A stretch of DNA of 64,000 bases from Bdellovibrionales bacterium. Its GTDB lineage: Bacteria; Bdellovibrionota; UBA2428. The notes beneath the pieces are model-generated. The model was not told the DNA's origin. It saw only the letters and a program-made list of their open reading frames with translations, and made no database searches. Positions 7,725-16,134 of the stretch are shown here, one piece after another. The stretch covers positions 115,500 to 179,499 of the forward strand of contig JAFEAR010000101.1 of the NCBI GenBank assembly GCA_018266335.1. The letters are read 5' to 3'. The first letter of the stretch is position 1. Each line of letters starts with the position of its first letter. A program made the translations under genes and the position numbers.

Positions 7725-8447
7725 TCAGTTCCAGTGGAAGGAGCCGGTGAAGGCGCCGTTCCATTGACCGTTGTTGTAGTTCAGGCCACCACCAAGGTAA
7801 GTGCCACCGTTGTTAAGGTAGCCGTTGCTGTAACCTTGCCAGTAGGGAACTTGGTAACCGCCTTGGCCGTAGTAGGTTTGAGCGTACCAGCTGCCGTACT
7901 GTTGGTAGAAGTTGTAGTTCAGCATGACCAATTCTTGAATCAGTTGCTGAGCCGTGGTCACGATCTGGGGTTGATTTTGGAACTGTACTACTGCACCCAG
8001 GGTGCCGTAGTTAGCCGTGTTCAGCGTGTTGCTGTAGCAGCCGTAGTTCAAAGTTGCCCAGGGAGGCAGCGTGCCATTGGCCGTTGCCGGATTGGGAGTC
8101 GTCGTTGCGCCCGCGCAGTTACCCGAAGACAAACCGGTTGTGATGATCGAGTAGATTTGGTCCCAGGTGTAAGCCGTTGCGGCGGAAATATTGCCTCCGC
8201 TGATGGTCACGGCCTGCGAGAAGTACATGTTACCGTAGTAGTTTTGATACATGGGAATCAGCACGGCGCGTACGTAGTCGCTCTGTGCGGACAGGTTCGT
8301 GGTTGGAACCACGGTGGTGGTCGGGGCCGGAACCGGCGTTGCAACGACCGGAGCAGGATCGCTGCTACCGCCGCCGCAGGCTTGCAAGCCAACGACCAAG
8401 CTTAGAACCAAAGTTTTTAGAGTGATTTGTTGAATAGACGCTTTCAT
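7725..8447 (-). CDS. Predicted lipoprotein with a Gly/Tyr/Asn-rich C-terminus
   Basis: It has 240 residues starting at ATG 8447, chosen because GAGGAG lies just upstream and the frame then begins with a lipoprotein signal (cleavage before Cys at LQACGGGSS). A short Pro/Val/Thr-rich linker follows, then a helical region, then a C-terminal third very rich in Tyr, Gly, Asn and Gln, with repeated GGYxxPY/NNGxW-like patches. No catalytic residues are evident. It is probably a surface or outer-membrane structural lipoprotein; I do not recognise the family. It has its own terminator and an unusually long 3' UTR, suggesting an abundant, individually regulated transcript. Confidence 0.8.
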   Translation of the reverse strand: MKASIQQITLKTLVLSLVVGLQACGGGSSDPAPVVATPVPAPTTTVVPTTNLSAQSDYVRAVLIPMYQNYYGNMYFSQAVTISGGNISAATAYTWDQIYSIITTGLSSGNCAGATTTPNPATANGTLPPWATLNYGCYSNTLNTANYGTLGAVVQFQNQPQIVTTAQQLIQELVMLNYNFYQQYGSWYAQTYYGQGGYQVPYWQGYSNGYLNNGGTYLGGGLNYNNGQWNGAFTGSFHWN

Positions 8448-8725
8448 ATATTTGTCTCCTCTCGAATAAGAACCCACCCCGCACACGTAAACCAAACTGA
8501 TATCCCTAAGGTTGCAGGGGGTGTGCCACACGGAGTTGCCTGCGGGGTCGATTAAAAATGTTCATAATTTCAATTATTTAATATCATTGCGCCGCAGGCT
8601 CAATTGACTAAAAGTTAGACACTGCCCAGGCCTAAATTGTCCGTCACCCTACCGACGCCCCAACGTTTTGACCCCACTCGAATCTAAAACTGAGCCAAGT
8701 CAAAATCAGTTCTGGGGGAGAAGAT

Positions 8726-10219
8726 ATGCAACAACGACGTCTACAGAAACTCTTTTGCTGGTTCAGTGTTACGGTGCTTGGTTTAGCAAGCAAGCAGGGA
8801 GCTTGGGCATTACCCGTTCGTTTTCGCGACGGCGAATTCGTAATCAAAATGAAATATTCCGATTCCAAAAAGGTGCTCACTCCGCAGTTGCGCGATTTGG
8901 GGCTGAGCTTTGCAAAGGTCATCACGCGGAATGGAGACACTCAGCTAGTTAAGTTGGTAAACCCGGCGCAGGCAGTGAGCGTGTTCGGTGCTCTCTCTCC
9001 CGATAAATTGGCAGCGCAGATCGTCGGCCGACTCAGTAGCCTCAGCGAAATCGCTTACGCGGAACCGAACTACGTTTACACCACACAAATGGGCGCCCCG
9101 ACCTCGGTCGGCGGCAATCCTATTCCCAAGAATCCTCCACCGCACGACAGTCTTCCTACGGCTTTGCCGAACGATGCGCAGTTCGGAAGTTTGTGGCAAA
9201 TGCAGAACGTAGGACAAAAGGATGATTCTGGACGGGATGGAATTCCCGGCGCCGATATTCGCGCCGCTAAGGCGTGGATGATTAGCAAGGGCTCGCGCAA
9301 AGTCGTTGTCGGCGTGGTGGATACGGGCATCGACTACACTCACCCCGATTTGAAGGCGAATGTATGGACACGGGCCAAGACCAAGCCGAGCGACCCCGAC
9401 GTGCACGGCTACAATGCGATTACGGACGCACTCGATCCGATGGACGACAATGGCCATGGGTCGCACTGCGCAGGCAGCATTGGCGCTGTGGGTGATAACG
9501 ACGTAGGTGTGGTGGGCGTGAACTGGGAAGTGACGATCATGTCGGCGAAGTTTTTGGACAAGGATGGCTCGGGCTCCTTGGATAATGCCATCAAAGCCAT
9601 CGATTGGGCCGTAGACAACGGCGCGCAAATTTTAAGCAACAGCTGGGGCGGAGGCGGTAAGTCGCAGGCCCTGGAAGACGCTATCAAACGCGCGGCCGCC
9701 AAAGGCGTGCTCTTCGTGGCCGCCGCCGGCAATGGCGGCTTCGATGGCATTGGCGACAACAACGACTACGTTGCCAGCTACCCAGCCAGCTACAAATTAG
9801 AAAACGTGGTTTCGGTAGCGGCATCGAACAACGTTGACCAAATGTCCTCCTTCTCGAACTTCGGTAAAAAGAGCGTGCACCTTATGGCGCCAGGCGAAAA
9901 AATTCTCTCCACGATTCCTGGCGAAGGCTACCAAGTGTATAGCGGCACTTCGATGGCCACGCCGCACGTTGCGGGTGCGGCGGCTTTGTTACTGGCCAAG
10001 GAACCCCATTTGAGTGCTGCGCAAATTCGCGATCGTTTGGTGTCGTCGGTGTACAAAATTCCGGAATACCAGAACAAGCTTATTTCCGGAGGGCGGTTGG
10101 ATTTGTACTCTCTGCTGACGGAACAAAGCGCGGAGGGTTTCATTGACGAAGCCGCGCGTAAGACGAAAGCCAAAACTCAGGAAGCTAAGGCGGCCACGAC
10201 GCCCCGAAATCTTCAATAG
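8726..10219 (+). CDS. Secreted subtilisin-like serine protease (S8) with inhibitor propeptide
   Basis: It has 497 residues. A signal peptide (about 1-29) is followed by an I9-like propeptide ending in IAYAEPNYVY (about residue 119), then the S8 domain with the triad Asp199 (VVDTGID), His244 (NGHGSHCAG) and Ser409 (SGTSMATPHVAG). The oxyanion-hole Asn lies in AAAGNGG. A Lys/Ala-rich tail ends the protein. GGGGGAG precedes the ATG. It is an extracellular endoprotease activated by propeptide removal. The gene stands alone, divergent from the lipoprotein. Confidence 0.94.
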   Translation: MQQRRLQKLFCWFSVTVLGLASKQGAWALPVRFRDGEFVIKMKYSDSKKVLTPQLRDLGLSFAKVITRNGDTQLVKLVNPAQAVSVFGALSPDKLAAQIVGRLSSLSEIAYAEPNYVYTTQMGAPTSVGGNPIPKNPPPHDSLPTALPNDAQFGSLWQMQNVGQKDDSGRDGIPGADIRAAKAWMISKGSRKVVVGVVDTGIDYTHPDLKANVWTRAKTKPSDPDVHGYNAITDALDPMDDNGHGSHCAGSIGAVGDNDVGVVGVNWEVTIMSAKFLDKDGSGSLDNAIKAIDWAVDNGAQILSNSWGGGGKSQALEDAIKRAAAKGVLFVAAAGNGGFDGIGDNNDYVASYPASYKLENVVSVAASNNVDQMSSFSNFGKKSVHLMAPGEKILSTIPGEGYQVYSGTSMATPHVAGAAALLLAKEPHLSAAQIRDRLVSSVYKIPEYQNKLISGGRLDLYSLLTEQSAEGFIDEAARKTKAKTQEAKAATTPRNLQ

Positions 10220-10220
10220 A

Positions 10221-12437
10221 TCAATTGGGATTTGGATGTCCGTCTAGTCGTAGTTGGTACACGAAATAGGTTGGTGTGCAGAAGCCAACCTTCTTACGGC
10301 GGAATTCCTGAATAATGGCGGGATTCACTTTAAAGCGATCGCCCGCCAAAAAGTCCGGCATTTCCTGACAAATATAATCTTCACGGCAGTAGCGAGTTGC
10401 CGAGCAGGTATCGAGCATACCGCGGCTGATGCCGGCTGCGAATTTTTTGCTGTTGAAGTAGCCCTTGGCCATTTCTTCGAAACCCTTGCCACCCACCACG
10501 GCGCACATTTCGTTCGGCGTGGGATCTAACTTGAGCCCCTGCAGCGAGAGTTGTGCTGCCGTGCAAGCTTTGGTTACGCGACCCATCGGTACGCCAATAT
10601 GGGCAGGACGACAGTTGTAGTGAAGGGCGTCGAGAGTTCCCTCGGGCAGATTGTAAATTTGTGAGTCCTTCTCGATGCGATCGGTGAAGGAACGAACGTT
10701 GTAAGCGAATTGATCCTTGGTCGGGCTAAAGAGTGCTGGAGTATTGTCCTGAATAACGTCTTTGCGGCACGAGAGACCTGCATAAATATTGCCGGCCGGA
10801 GGAATGCACTGGCCAAGTCCGGTGGACTGTTTGGCGTTGGTAACGAGAGCGGTGCAAGTGAGTCCGGATTGGCAGGCCCATTGCTCGGTTGTCGCAAGCG
10901 AATTTTCGTTCGGCAGGGGACACGGCATGCCCGCCTGAGCCTTGGCGAATACCTGATCGTTGCCCGACCAACTTGCGGCGGGAGCCGAAGGGTGCGGACG
11001 GAAGAAATTTGGACTCTGTCCATTCGCGACGTCCGCCACGTAGGCCGTGCGGCGCGCGATTTCGGCGTAAAAATGAGGAGAGAACGGAAGAGCCAATCGA
11101 TTGCCATCGAGTGCCATTTGAACTTCAGTGGGCTTCAGCCCAAAATCGCTACGGTCATTACCCAAAAAATGAAAGCCCGCGGTGGACGATGCTTGGTGAC
11201 AACCCATACAGGTAGAGGTGTTGAGTCGCTCCAGCAGACCCCTACCCGAGCCCACAAATTTTAATTTGCCGGCGAAGTTGGCCGTCTTGATGATTTTATC
11301 GGCTTCGTCGGATTTGAAAATCAAGTCAAAGGGCTGGTTAGCCAGGCGCTCGGCCCCCAGGGTGGAGTAGCTCAGGGCCACATCGGCAAGCAGGGCCTCT
11401 GGTATTTGGTAGGCGCCCGTGTCGATATCGCGAAGATTTTGGGCGAGAAAATCACGCAGCAGTTTTTGCTTTTCGGGGCTCTTGAGAATGGCCTGCACGT
11501 CTGGAGTGTTCTCCAGTTTCTCGGGAGCGAAGATGCCGTTGCGCAATTCAAAAATTCGCATCAGGTAGATGGCCTGGCCCGGAAAGCGCCGACCTTCGTT
11601 GTTCTCCAGTTCCGAAGGAAATCGGGCGATTTGCGCATTGATTTCCATTTGTCGAAAGGTCAGTCGCGAAAAATTAAGTGGGCCGTTCATAAGTCGCTGC
11701 GCGGCTGCGGCCGGGGTGGCGTCGGCACCAGCCGATAAATTCCACGCGGAGGCCACCGTGCGACAGTTCTGACCGTCGTCTTGGTAGTGATAAACCATGT
11801 TCAAAGTGAAGGGCATTCGCGAGGCGTAGGTTTGCCCCTGCATTTGGGTTTCGTAGCCTAGGCGGTATATGAATCGTACCTCACCGCAGGTGCCCGGTTC
11901 GAACTCGCGGCGGTCGACACGGTTCGCGATGCCCGCCAAAATAAATTGTCCCGAGGAAGAGCTCAGCCATTTTTCGTTAAATAATCGCATGACGTCGCCA
12001 TTTTTACGCAAAATTTTTCCGGCGACCGTTTTGGCGGCGGCAGGATTGTAGGTTTTCGTGATGTCCGTTTCCCAATCCGTATTGAGTTCGGCAACAATAC
12101 GTTTAAGGTCGGCGCTCATTTGCCAAACGAATTTTCCGTAACTGGCCTGGAATTTGGCCAAGTCGTTGCCGTGCGCTCGGCCCGTGGCGGGCGCAACGGG
12201 GGCCGGCATCGGTAAATTATTGGCCCGGTGAATGCCAACAAAAAGATTCGCCAGAGCGAGCGGCGACTGCGAGTTCCGATCGAGTTCGGCGAGCAACGCG
12301 GGCTGCGTTACGTGCGTGACTACATCGGCCGGCGTGAGCGCTTGGGGAACTCGATCCAGCGGCTTGGATTGCGCATCGAATGTGAAGTTGAGCGAGCTGG
12401 CCACAAGAATAAGGGTCGCGCGAAATATTTTTGCCAT
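10221..12437 (-). CDS. Large secreted protein with a single c-type haem motif
   Basis: From ATG 12437 it is 738 residues. A hydrophobic signal-like N-terminus precedes a long region without recognised domains. One CxxCH haem-attachment motif (C-M-G-C-H, about residue 411) sits mid-protein. The C-terminal third is Cys-rich, with pairs that suggest disulphides. The start was chosen from a near-ideal promoter (TTGTCT, 16 bases, TACAAT) only 6 bases before the ATG. The motif implies covalent haem and periplasmic or outer-membrane redox function, but with a single motif in a long protein the assignment is tentative. No homologue is recognised. Confidence 0.7.
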   Translation of the reverse strand: MAKIFRATLILVASSLNFTFDAQSKPLDRVPQALTPADVVTHVTQPALLAELDRNSQSPLALANLFVGIHRANNLPMPAPVAPATGRAHGNDLAKFQASYGKFVWQMSADLKRIVAELNTDWETDITKTYNPAAAKTVAGKILRKNGDVMRLFNEKWLSSSSGQFILAGIANRVDRREFEPGTCGEVRFIYRLGYETQMQGQTYASRMPFTLNMVYHYQDDGQNCRTVASAWNLSAGADATPAAAAQRLMNGPLNFSRLTFRQMEINAQIARFPSELENNEGRRFPGQAIYLMRIFELRNGIFAPEKLENTPDVQAILKSPEKQKLLRDFLAQNLRDIDTGAYQIPEALLADVALSYSTLGAERLANQPFDLIFKSDEADKIIKTANFAGKLKFVGSGRGLLERLNTSTCMGCHQASSTAGFHFLGNDRSDFGLKPTEVQMALDGNRLALPFSPHFYAEIARRTAYVADVANGQSPNFFRPHPSAPAASWSGNDQVFAKAQAGMPCPLPNENSLATTEQWACQSGLTCTALVTNAKQSTGLGQCIPPAGNIYAGLSCRKDVIQDNTPALFSPTKDQFAYNVRSFTDRIEKDSQIYNLPEGTLDALHYNCRPAHIGVPMGRVTKACTAAQLSLQGLKLDPTPNEMCAVVGGKGFEEMAKGYFNSKKFAAGISRGMLDTCSATRYCREDYICQEMPDFLAGDRFKVNPAIIQEFRRKKVGFCTPTYFVYQLRLDGHPNPN

Positions 12438-12443
12438 GTTCTC

Positions 12444-12471
12444 ATTGTAAGGGGCCGGGCCGGATAGACAA
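12444..12471 (-). promoter_or_regulatory. Promoter of the haem-motif protein, leaderless arrangement
   Basis: TTGTCT (12466-12471) and TACAAT (12444-12449) are separated by 16 bases on the minus strand. The start codon follows after 6 bases (GAGAAC), leaving no room for a Shine-Dalgarno. Confidence 0.6.
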
Positions 12472-12517
12472 TACTGCGCGAGCGTCACTCTGCCGGCGCT
12501 GTGTTCACCAAAAGTTT

Positions 12518-13303
12518 TTACGGAGCGGTCAACGGACCACTAAGTTTGAATTCACCCGAAACCACGTTCTGAATTTTTCCGCGAGCATCGCGCACACGGA
12601 GAGCTCCCGTAGAGTCGAGACCAATCGCTTCGACCGCCTCTTGGCTAGGTAGCAAAATTCCGGTTCGCCCCCAGAGGGGCGCCATTGGACCCGCCTGGAG
12701 CTGGGCAATAAAATCTGCTTCGAATTCGGTAGGAGTCTGCGCCCACTTATTGAGCGCGTACAGGAAATGCTTTTCTAGCGCTCCTTGGAGTTCGAGTGCC
12801 GACAAGCGCCGGCCCACGACGTCTTCCAGATTTCCTGCTCGGTAGGCACTTTCAGTGGCCAGGACACGTTCGCCCCGTACCAGGTTAACGCCCCACCCAA
12901 CCACGGCCCCTGGAGCGCCGGCAGATTCAGCGAGCACGCCGGCGAGCTTTTGGTACTCGCCGCTAGTCCGCACGAAAAACAAATCATTGGGCCACTTTAA
13001 AAAAATTCCACGGGGTAACTGAGCCAAGTCACCGAGCGCATCAAACAATGCGTTTCCCGCCACGAGTGTGAGCAGTGGACGTCCGCGCAGTGCGATGGGT
13101 AATTGCAGAGCGCAGGAAATAAGTAAATCGCCCGAATGCGAAATCCATCCCCGTCCCTGCCGACCCCGGCCAGCACTTTGCTGGTGCGTGCGCACCCAAA
13201 TATTCGTTCCGGGGGCAGCATCGCGCACCAATCGATTGCGGGCTTCGTCTTGAGTGCTAAGCGTGGATTCGAGTTCTACGCGTTGGGGCTCAAGCATGGT
13301 CAA
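12518..13303 (-). CDS. birA: Biotin--[acetyl-CoA-carboxylase] ligase
   Basis: It forms biotinyl-5'-AMP and biotinylates a carrier-protein lysine. Diagnostic blocks are Q-S-A-G-R-G-R-Q-G-R-G-W (ATP/biotin loop), LKWPNDLF (catalytic Lys) and KLAGVLAE. It has 261 residues and no N-terminal helix-turn-helix, so it is the monofunctional class without repressor activity. Its start overlaps the end of the response-regulator gene by 14 bases, implying coupled translation. Confidence 0.93.
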   Translation of the reverse strand: MTMLEPQRVELESTLSTQDEARNRLVRDAAPGTNIWVRTHQQSAGRGRQGRGWISHSGDLLISCALQLPIALRGRPLLTLVAGNALFDALGDLAQLPRGIFLKWPNDLFFVRTSGEYQKLAGVLAESAGAPGAVVGWGVNLVRGERVLATESAYRAGNLEDVVGRRLSALELQGALEKHFLYALNKWAQTPTEFEADFIAQLQAGPMAPLWGRTGILLPSQEAVEAIGLDSTGALRVRDARGKIQNVVSGEFKLSGPLTAP

Positions 13304-14348
13304 TGTCGGAAATGACTTGGGCGAGAACTTTTTGGAGTTCTTCTTTCATCCAACCGCGAAAGGCAATGTCGATTTCTTCGCGCACAATCTTACGCATGGA
13401 TTCTTCGTCCATGCCGGGACCAGCCGCCGCTGCGGCATTCGCGTGCATTTCGTCAATCCAAGCTTGAGGATTAGGAACGTGCGGAGGAAGTGTAGGTGCC
13501 GGGGACTCTCGTGGAGGTACTTCGATTTCGAGCGGCACGGCCGTTCCACCGGGCGGAGTGAGGTCAATATTGCCGGGGCTCGGCTGTCCATCGCGGAAGA
13601 CCGAAAATTCAAAATCTTCGGGGCGCGCTGCGCCCGGCGCCGTGGGGGCTGCGGACTCTCGCGTAGAGCTGGAGACGCCAGGTTCATCCTGAAACTCTTC
13701 TTCGAAGCTCATGTCGGGGCTCCAAAGATTTTCGGCCACTTTATCGGCCGAGAGCGGCTCATTCGCTTCGGGCAAGATGCGTTCTTTGATTGAGGAAGGA
13801 CGGAAAGTTTCTTCCGTCATGGCGCGCATGATGTCGCCGGTGGGTGAAGCATCGGTCGACATCGCTAAGGGCTCGGCCGTTTTTTCGGCAGGCATGGTGC
13901 GTTCTGCACTTTCGCGTACGAGCGGGGCGCCCTGCGTGGGATCGGCACCCTCGCGCGCGTGCTGCGTTTTTAACAGCGCATCGATGAGCGCGGTGAGCAC
14001 GTGCGACTCGAAAGGCTTCCACAGGCGACCATCGGCGGGAATTTTGTCGAGCTGCGCTTCGTCGACTTGTTCGAAGGATCCGCAAAGTAAGATAACTTTC
14101 GTGCTGGCGAGCGCAGGCTTGGCGCGAATCGCGTGACAAAGCTCGGCGCCCGTAAGGCCGGGCATGTCGAGGTCGGCAATGACCACGTCGGGCTTTTGTT
14201 CGAGCGTCAGGCGCAGGGCGTCCTGGCCGTTATCACAGGTCACCAAATGCCAGGGAAGTTTTTTGAGCGCCAAAGCAACGGCACGATGCATGGTGACAGA
14301 ATCATCCGCTAAAAGAATTTTTACGGGAGATTCCGTGGGTTTAACCAT
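13290..14348 (-). CDS. Response regulator: receiver domain, disordered linker, C-terminal helix
   Basis: From ATG 14348 (GGAG three bases upstream) it is 352 residues. Residues 1-125 form a CheY-like receiver with the acidic pocket DDS, phospho-acceptor Asp in IADLDMPG (about 58) and Lys in WKPF (about 112). A Pro/Glu/Ala-rich linker of about 180 residues follows. The last 45 residues form an amphipathic helix (MRKIVREEIDIAFRGW). There is no DNA-binding or enzymatic output. The plan is like the polarity regulator RomR of Myxococcus and Bdellovibrio, but this is only architectural similarity. No histidine kinase is adjacent. Confidence 0.85.
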   Translation of the reverse strand: MVKPTESPVKILLADDSVTMHRAVALALKKLPWHLVTCDNGQDALRLTLEQKPDVVIADLDMPGLTGAELCHAIRAKPALASTKVILLCGSFEQVDEAQLDKIPADGRLWKPFESHVLTALIDALLKTQHAREGADPTQGAPLVRESAERTMPAEKTAEPLAMSTDASPTGDIMRAMTEETFRPSSIKERILPEANEPLSADKVAENLWSPDMSFEEEFQDEPGVSSSTRESAAPTAPGAARPEDFEFSVFRDGQPSPGNIDLTPPGGTAVPLEIEVPPRESPAPTLPPHVPNPQAWIDEMHANAAAAAGPGMDEESMRKIVREEIDIAFRGWMKEELQKVLAQVISDIDHA

Positions 14349-14396
14349 TGACTCCAGTTTCAAGGATTTTTTCGTTTCGCGCAAGCCTCGCGCTGT

Positions 14397-14402
14397 TATA
14401 CT
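14397..14402 (+). promoter_or_regulatory. -10 box of the 6S RNA gene
   Basis: TATACT ends 6 bases before the first paired base of the RNA closing stem (14408), which is where transcription should start. No convincing -35 hexamer was found at the right distance. Confidence 0.5.
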
Positions 14403-14407
14403 CAGGG

Positions 14408-14650
14408 GCAGGACAGGGATCACTGCCTGGTTCGAGATCGCGGACAATGTCATTTTGTCCTATGATTTTTAATTTCGGGAGTCCTACCTGTGAGCGGTGT
14501 GCATGCTGCTCCCGTCGGGATGCAGAAGCCTAAAACTCACATAAATCCCTCTCACGCTTGCGTGATTGGGGTGACAAGGACGCCCACCTCACAATGTGGG
14601 GTCAAAGTGCAGTTCCGTGGACGGCCGAGGTGGTCCCCTGCCTGTTTTAT
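14408..14650 (+). ncRNA. ssrS: 6S RNA (RNA polymerase regulator)
   Basis: This is a non-coding RNA that mimics an open promoter and sequesters housekeeping RNA polymerase. The closing stem pairs 14408-14424 with 14629-14645 (16 pairs, two bulges) and is followed by TTTTAT. An inner stem pairs GGGAGTCC (14477-14484) with GGACGCCC (14578-14585), and an apical stem pairs TGTGAG (14489-14494) with CTCACA (14536-14541). The apical loop carries GCATGCT, CCGTC and GAAGCCTAAAACT, close to the E. coli 6S apical sequence as I recall it. A small hairpin (about 14546-14572) sits on the 3' side of the bubble, as in E. coli. At about 240 bases it is longer than the E. coli RNA. The exact ends are uncertain. 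Confidence 0.78.
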
Positions 14651-14700
14651 AATTTCGGTCCGATGACCTAACGTGTCGGATTTCTGTCTTGCTTAGCGCT

Positions 14701-15636
14701 ATGCGCCAACTTAGAGTGGGGCTTATGAAGCCTCGCCAAGGATCGGGCAATCTCCGAGACTTCCGTATTGATGAGCGCCTGCCGGGTCAGAACGACCCCC
14801 TGGGTGCTCCGCTTCCGCCCGTCTCCCACTCTAGCACGCCGCCCGCACCACCCCGGCAATGGGTTAAAGCTCGCCAGGAGCCTACTTCTGCACCGGCCGC
14901 GCAACACGAGTGGAGCCTGAACGATTCCGGCCAAGCCCCCATGAATGCTGATACTTTGTGGTCCAGCTGGGAGCAGGAAGCCAGTGCAGGTTTGGACTTA
15001 GGCCAGAGCGTGGCCCCCGTTGCGCCGGCGCCCATGGTGGCTGCCCAGCCGCTTCCGCAATCCCAAGTTATTTCGCGGGCACCCGTAGCGCCCCCGCCCT
15101 CTGCTGCTCCCGCAGAAGCCCCCGCCATGAGCGGCCAGGCCAAGACCGATGTTGTGGCTGGTCCCGTGCCCTGGGCGGCCGACTTGGCCCTCGAAGAGCG
15201 CCGCATGGAGCGCAGTGGAACGGTCGATTACACGAACTCCTACCAGAAGCAGGACATTCTGCGGGCGCGTACCCGCGAGTTCACCTCGCTGCTGCAAAAG
15301 ACCTTCCGCGAGCACATCGAAGTTTTTAACGAGTCTCGCCGCTCGCCCGCGCATCACATTCACGTGTACCGCGTATCAAACAGCGACGAAGATTTTATGC
15401 TCTACCGTAACCACGTAAAACTGGTCGTGTCGGGCAGTCGCGCCGGCCGCATCGTTTTTGCCTTTAACCAGTACATGGGCCAGATCTTCGCGCCCACCCA
15501 AACCCCCGTCGTTGAAGTTGAAGCATCGTGGGGTCCCTTTGACCAGCTCTTCTGGAGCTACAAAGGCGAGCGCGTGCAGCTGATGGATCTAGTGCGCTAC
15601 TTCACCACTGAATTCGTGCGCCAAAGCTTCCGGTAA
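14701..15636 (+). CDS. Protein of unknown function: Pro/Ala-rich N-terminus, globular C-terminal domain
   Basis: About 311 residues from ATG 14701; ATG 14725 and TTG 14689 are alternatives and none has a strong Shine-Dalgarno. The first 165 residues are Pro/Ala/Ser-rich and probably disordered. The last 140 residues look globular, mixing helix (RTREFTSLLQKTFREH) and strands (DFMLYRNHVKLVVSG), and contain no catalytic pattern I know. There is no signal peptide or membrane segment, so it is cytoplasmic. It follows the 6S RNA in the same direction and is followed after 3 bases by the deleted methyltransferase. Confidence 0.75.
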   Translation: MRQLRVGLMKPRQGSGNLRDFRIDERLPGQNDPLGAPLPPVSHSSTPPAPPRQWVKARQEPTSAPAAQHEWSLNDSGQAPMNADTLWSSWEQEASAGLDLGQSVAPVAPAPMVAAQPLPQSQVISRAPVAPPPSAAPAEAPAMSGQAKTDVVAGPVPWAADLALEERRMERSGTVDYTNSYQKQDILRARTREFTSLLQKTFREHIEVFNESRRSPAHHIHVYRVSNSDEDFMLYRNHVKLVVSGSRAGRIVFAFNQYMGQIFAPTQTPVVEVEASWGPFDQLFWSYKGERVQLMDLVRYFTTEFVRQSFR

Positions 15637-15639
15637 ATT

Positions 15640-16134
15640 GTGTCCGGCACTGAAAAATTTTCCGATCGCGCCGCTGAGTATGCGCGTGCTCGGCCATCCT
15701 ACCCCGCAGCTCTATTAGATTATCTCAAAGCACAGGCCAGTTTGGGGCCCGGTGCGGTGGTGGCCGATATCGGAGCCGGAACGGGTATCTTTACTCGTTT
15801 GTTGGCCGAGCAAGGAGCTCGGGTTTGGGCCGTTGAGCCGAATCAAGAAATGCGTTCCTATGCTGCTGAAACACTTCCGCTATATCCTTCGGCAAAGGTT
15901 GTAGCCGGATCGGCCGAGGCCACGGGGCTTGATAGGTGGAATTCAATGAGTCGCACCGGGGTGCTTGAGCAAGCCTCCGAAGAGCTCTGCCAGCGCTTCG
16001 GAGGTGCAACCTTGCAAAAAATTATTCAGAACTCCGAGACCGAGTCGGTGCGAATCAATAAATTATTCGGCAAAAATAGCCAAGTGAGTCTTCGCTACGA
16101 CACTGAACTCTATTTGGGACATTTGGAAAACTAG
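15640..16134 (+). CDS. SAM-dependent methyltransferase with an internal deletion (probable pseudogene)
   Basis: GTG start, 164 residues. Residues 1-95 are a good class I methyltransferase N-terminus: the family lead FSDRAAEYARARPSYP, motif I VADIGAGTGIFT and acidic VEPNQEM. After GSAEATGL the usual motif II-III region is absent. The last 30 residues (SLRYDTELYLGHLEN) match the typical C-terminal end of the same family, whose members are about 250 residues. The middle of the Rossmann fold, roughly 80-90 residues, is therefore missing while frame is kept. It is probably non-functional. It lies immediately before the HNH endonuclease region. Confidence 0.7.
   Translation: MSGTEKFSDRAAEYARARPSYPAALLDYLKAQASLGPGAVVADIGAGTGIFTRLLAEQGARVWAVEPNQEMRSYAAETLPLYPSAKVVAGSAEATGLDRWNSMSRTGVLEQASEELCQRFGGATLQKIIQNSETESVRINKLFGKNSQVSLRYDTELYLGHLEN

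Noticed and set aside
14408..14650. SRP RNA, tmRNA or RNase P RNA as an alternative to 6S RNA
   Set aside because: The conserved SRP loop, the tmRNA tag/tRNA-like ends and the RNase P core motifs are not present, whereas the 6S apical sequence and nested helices are.
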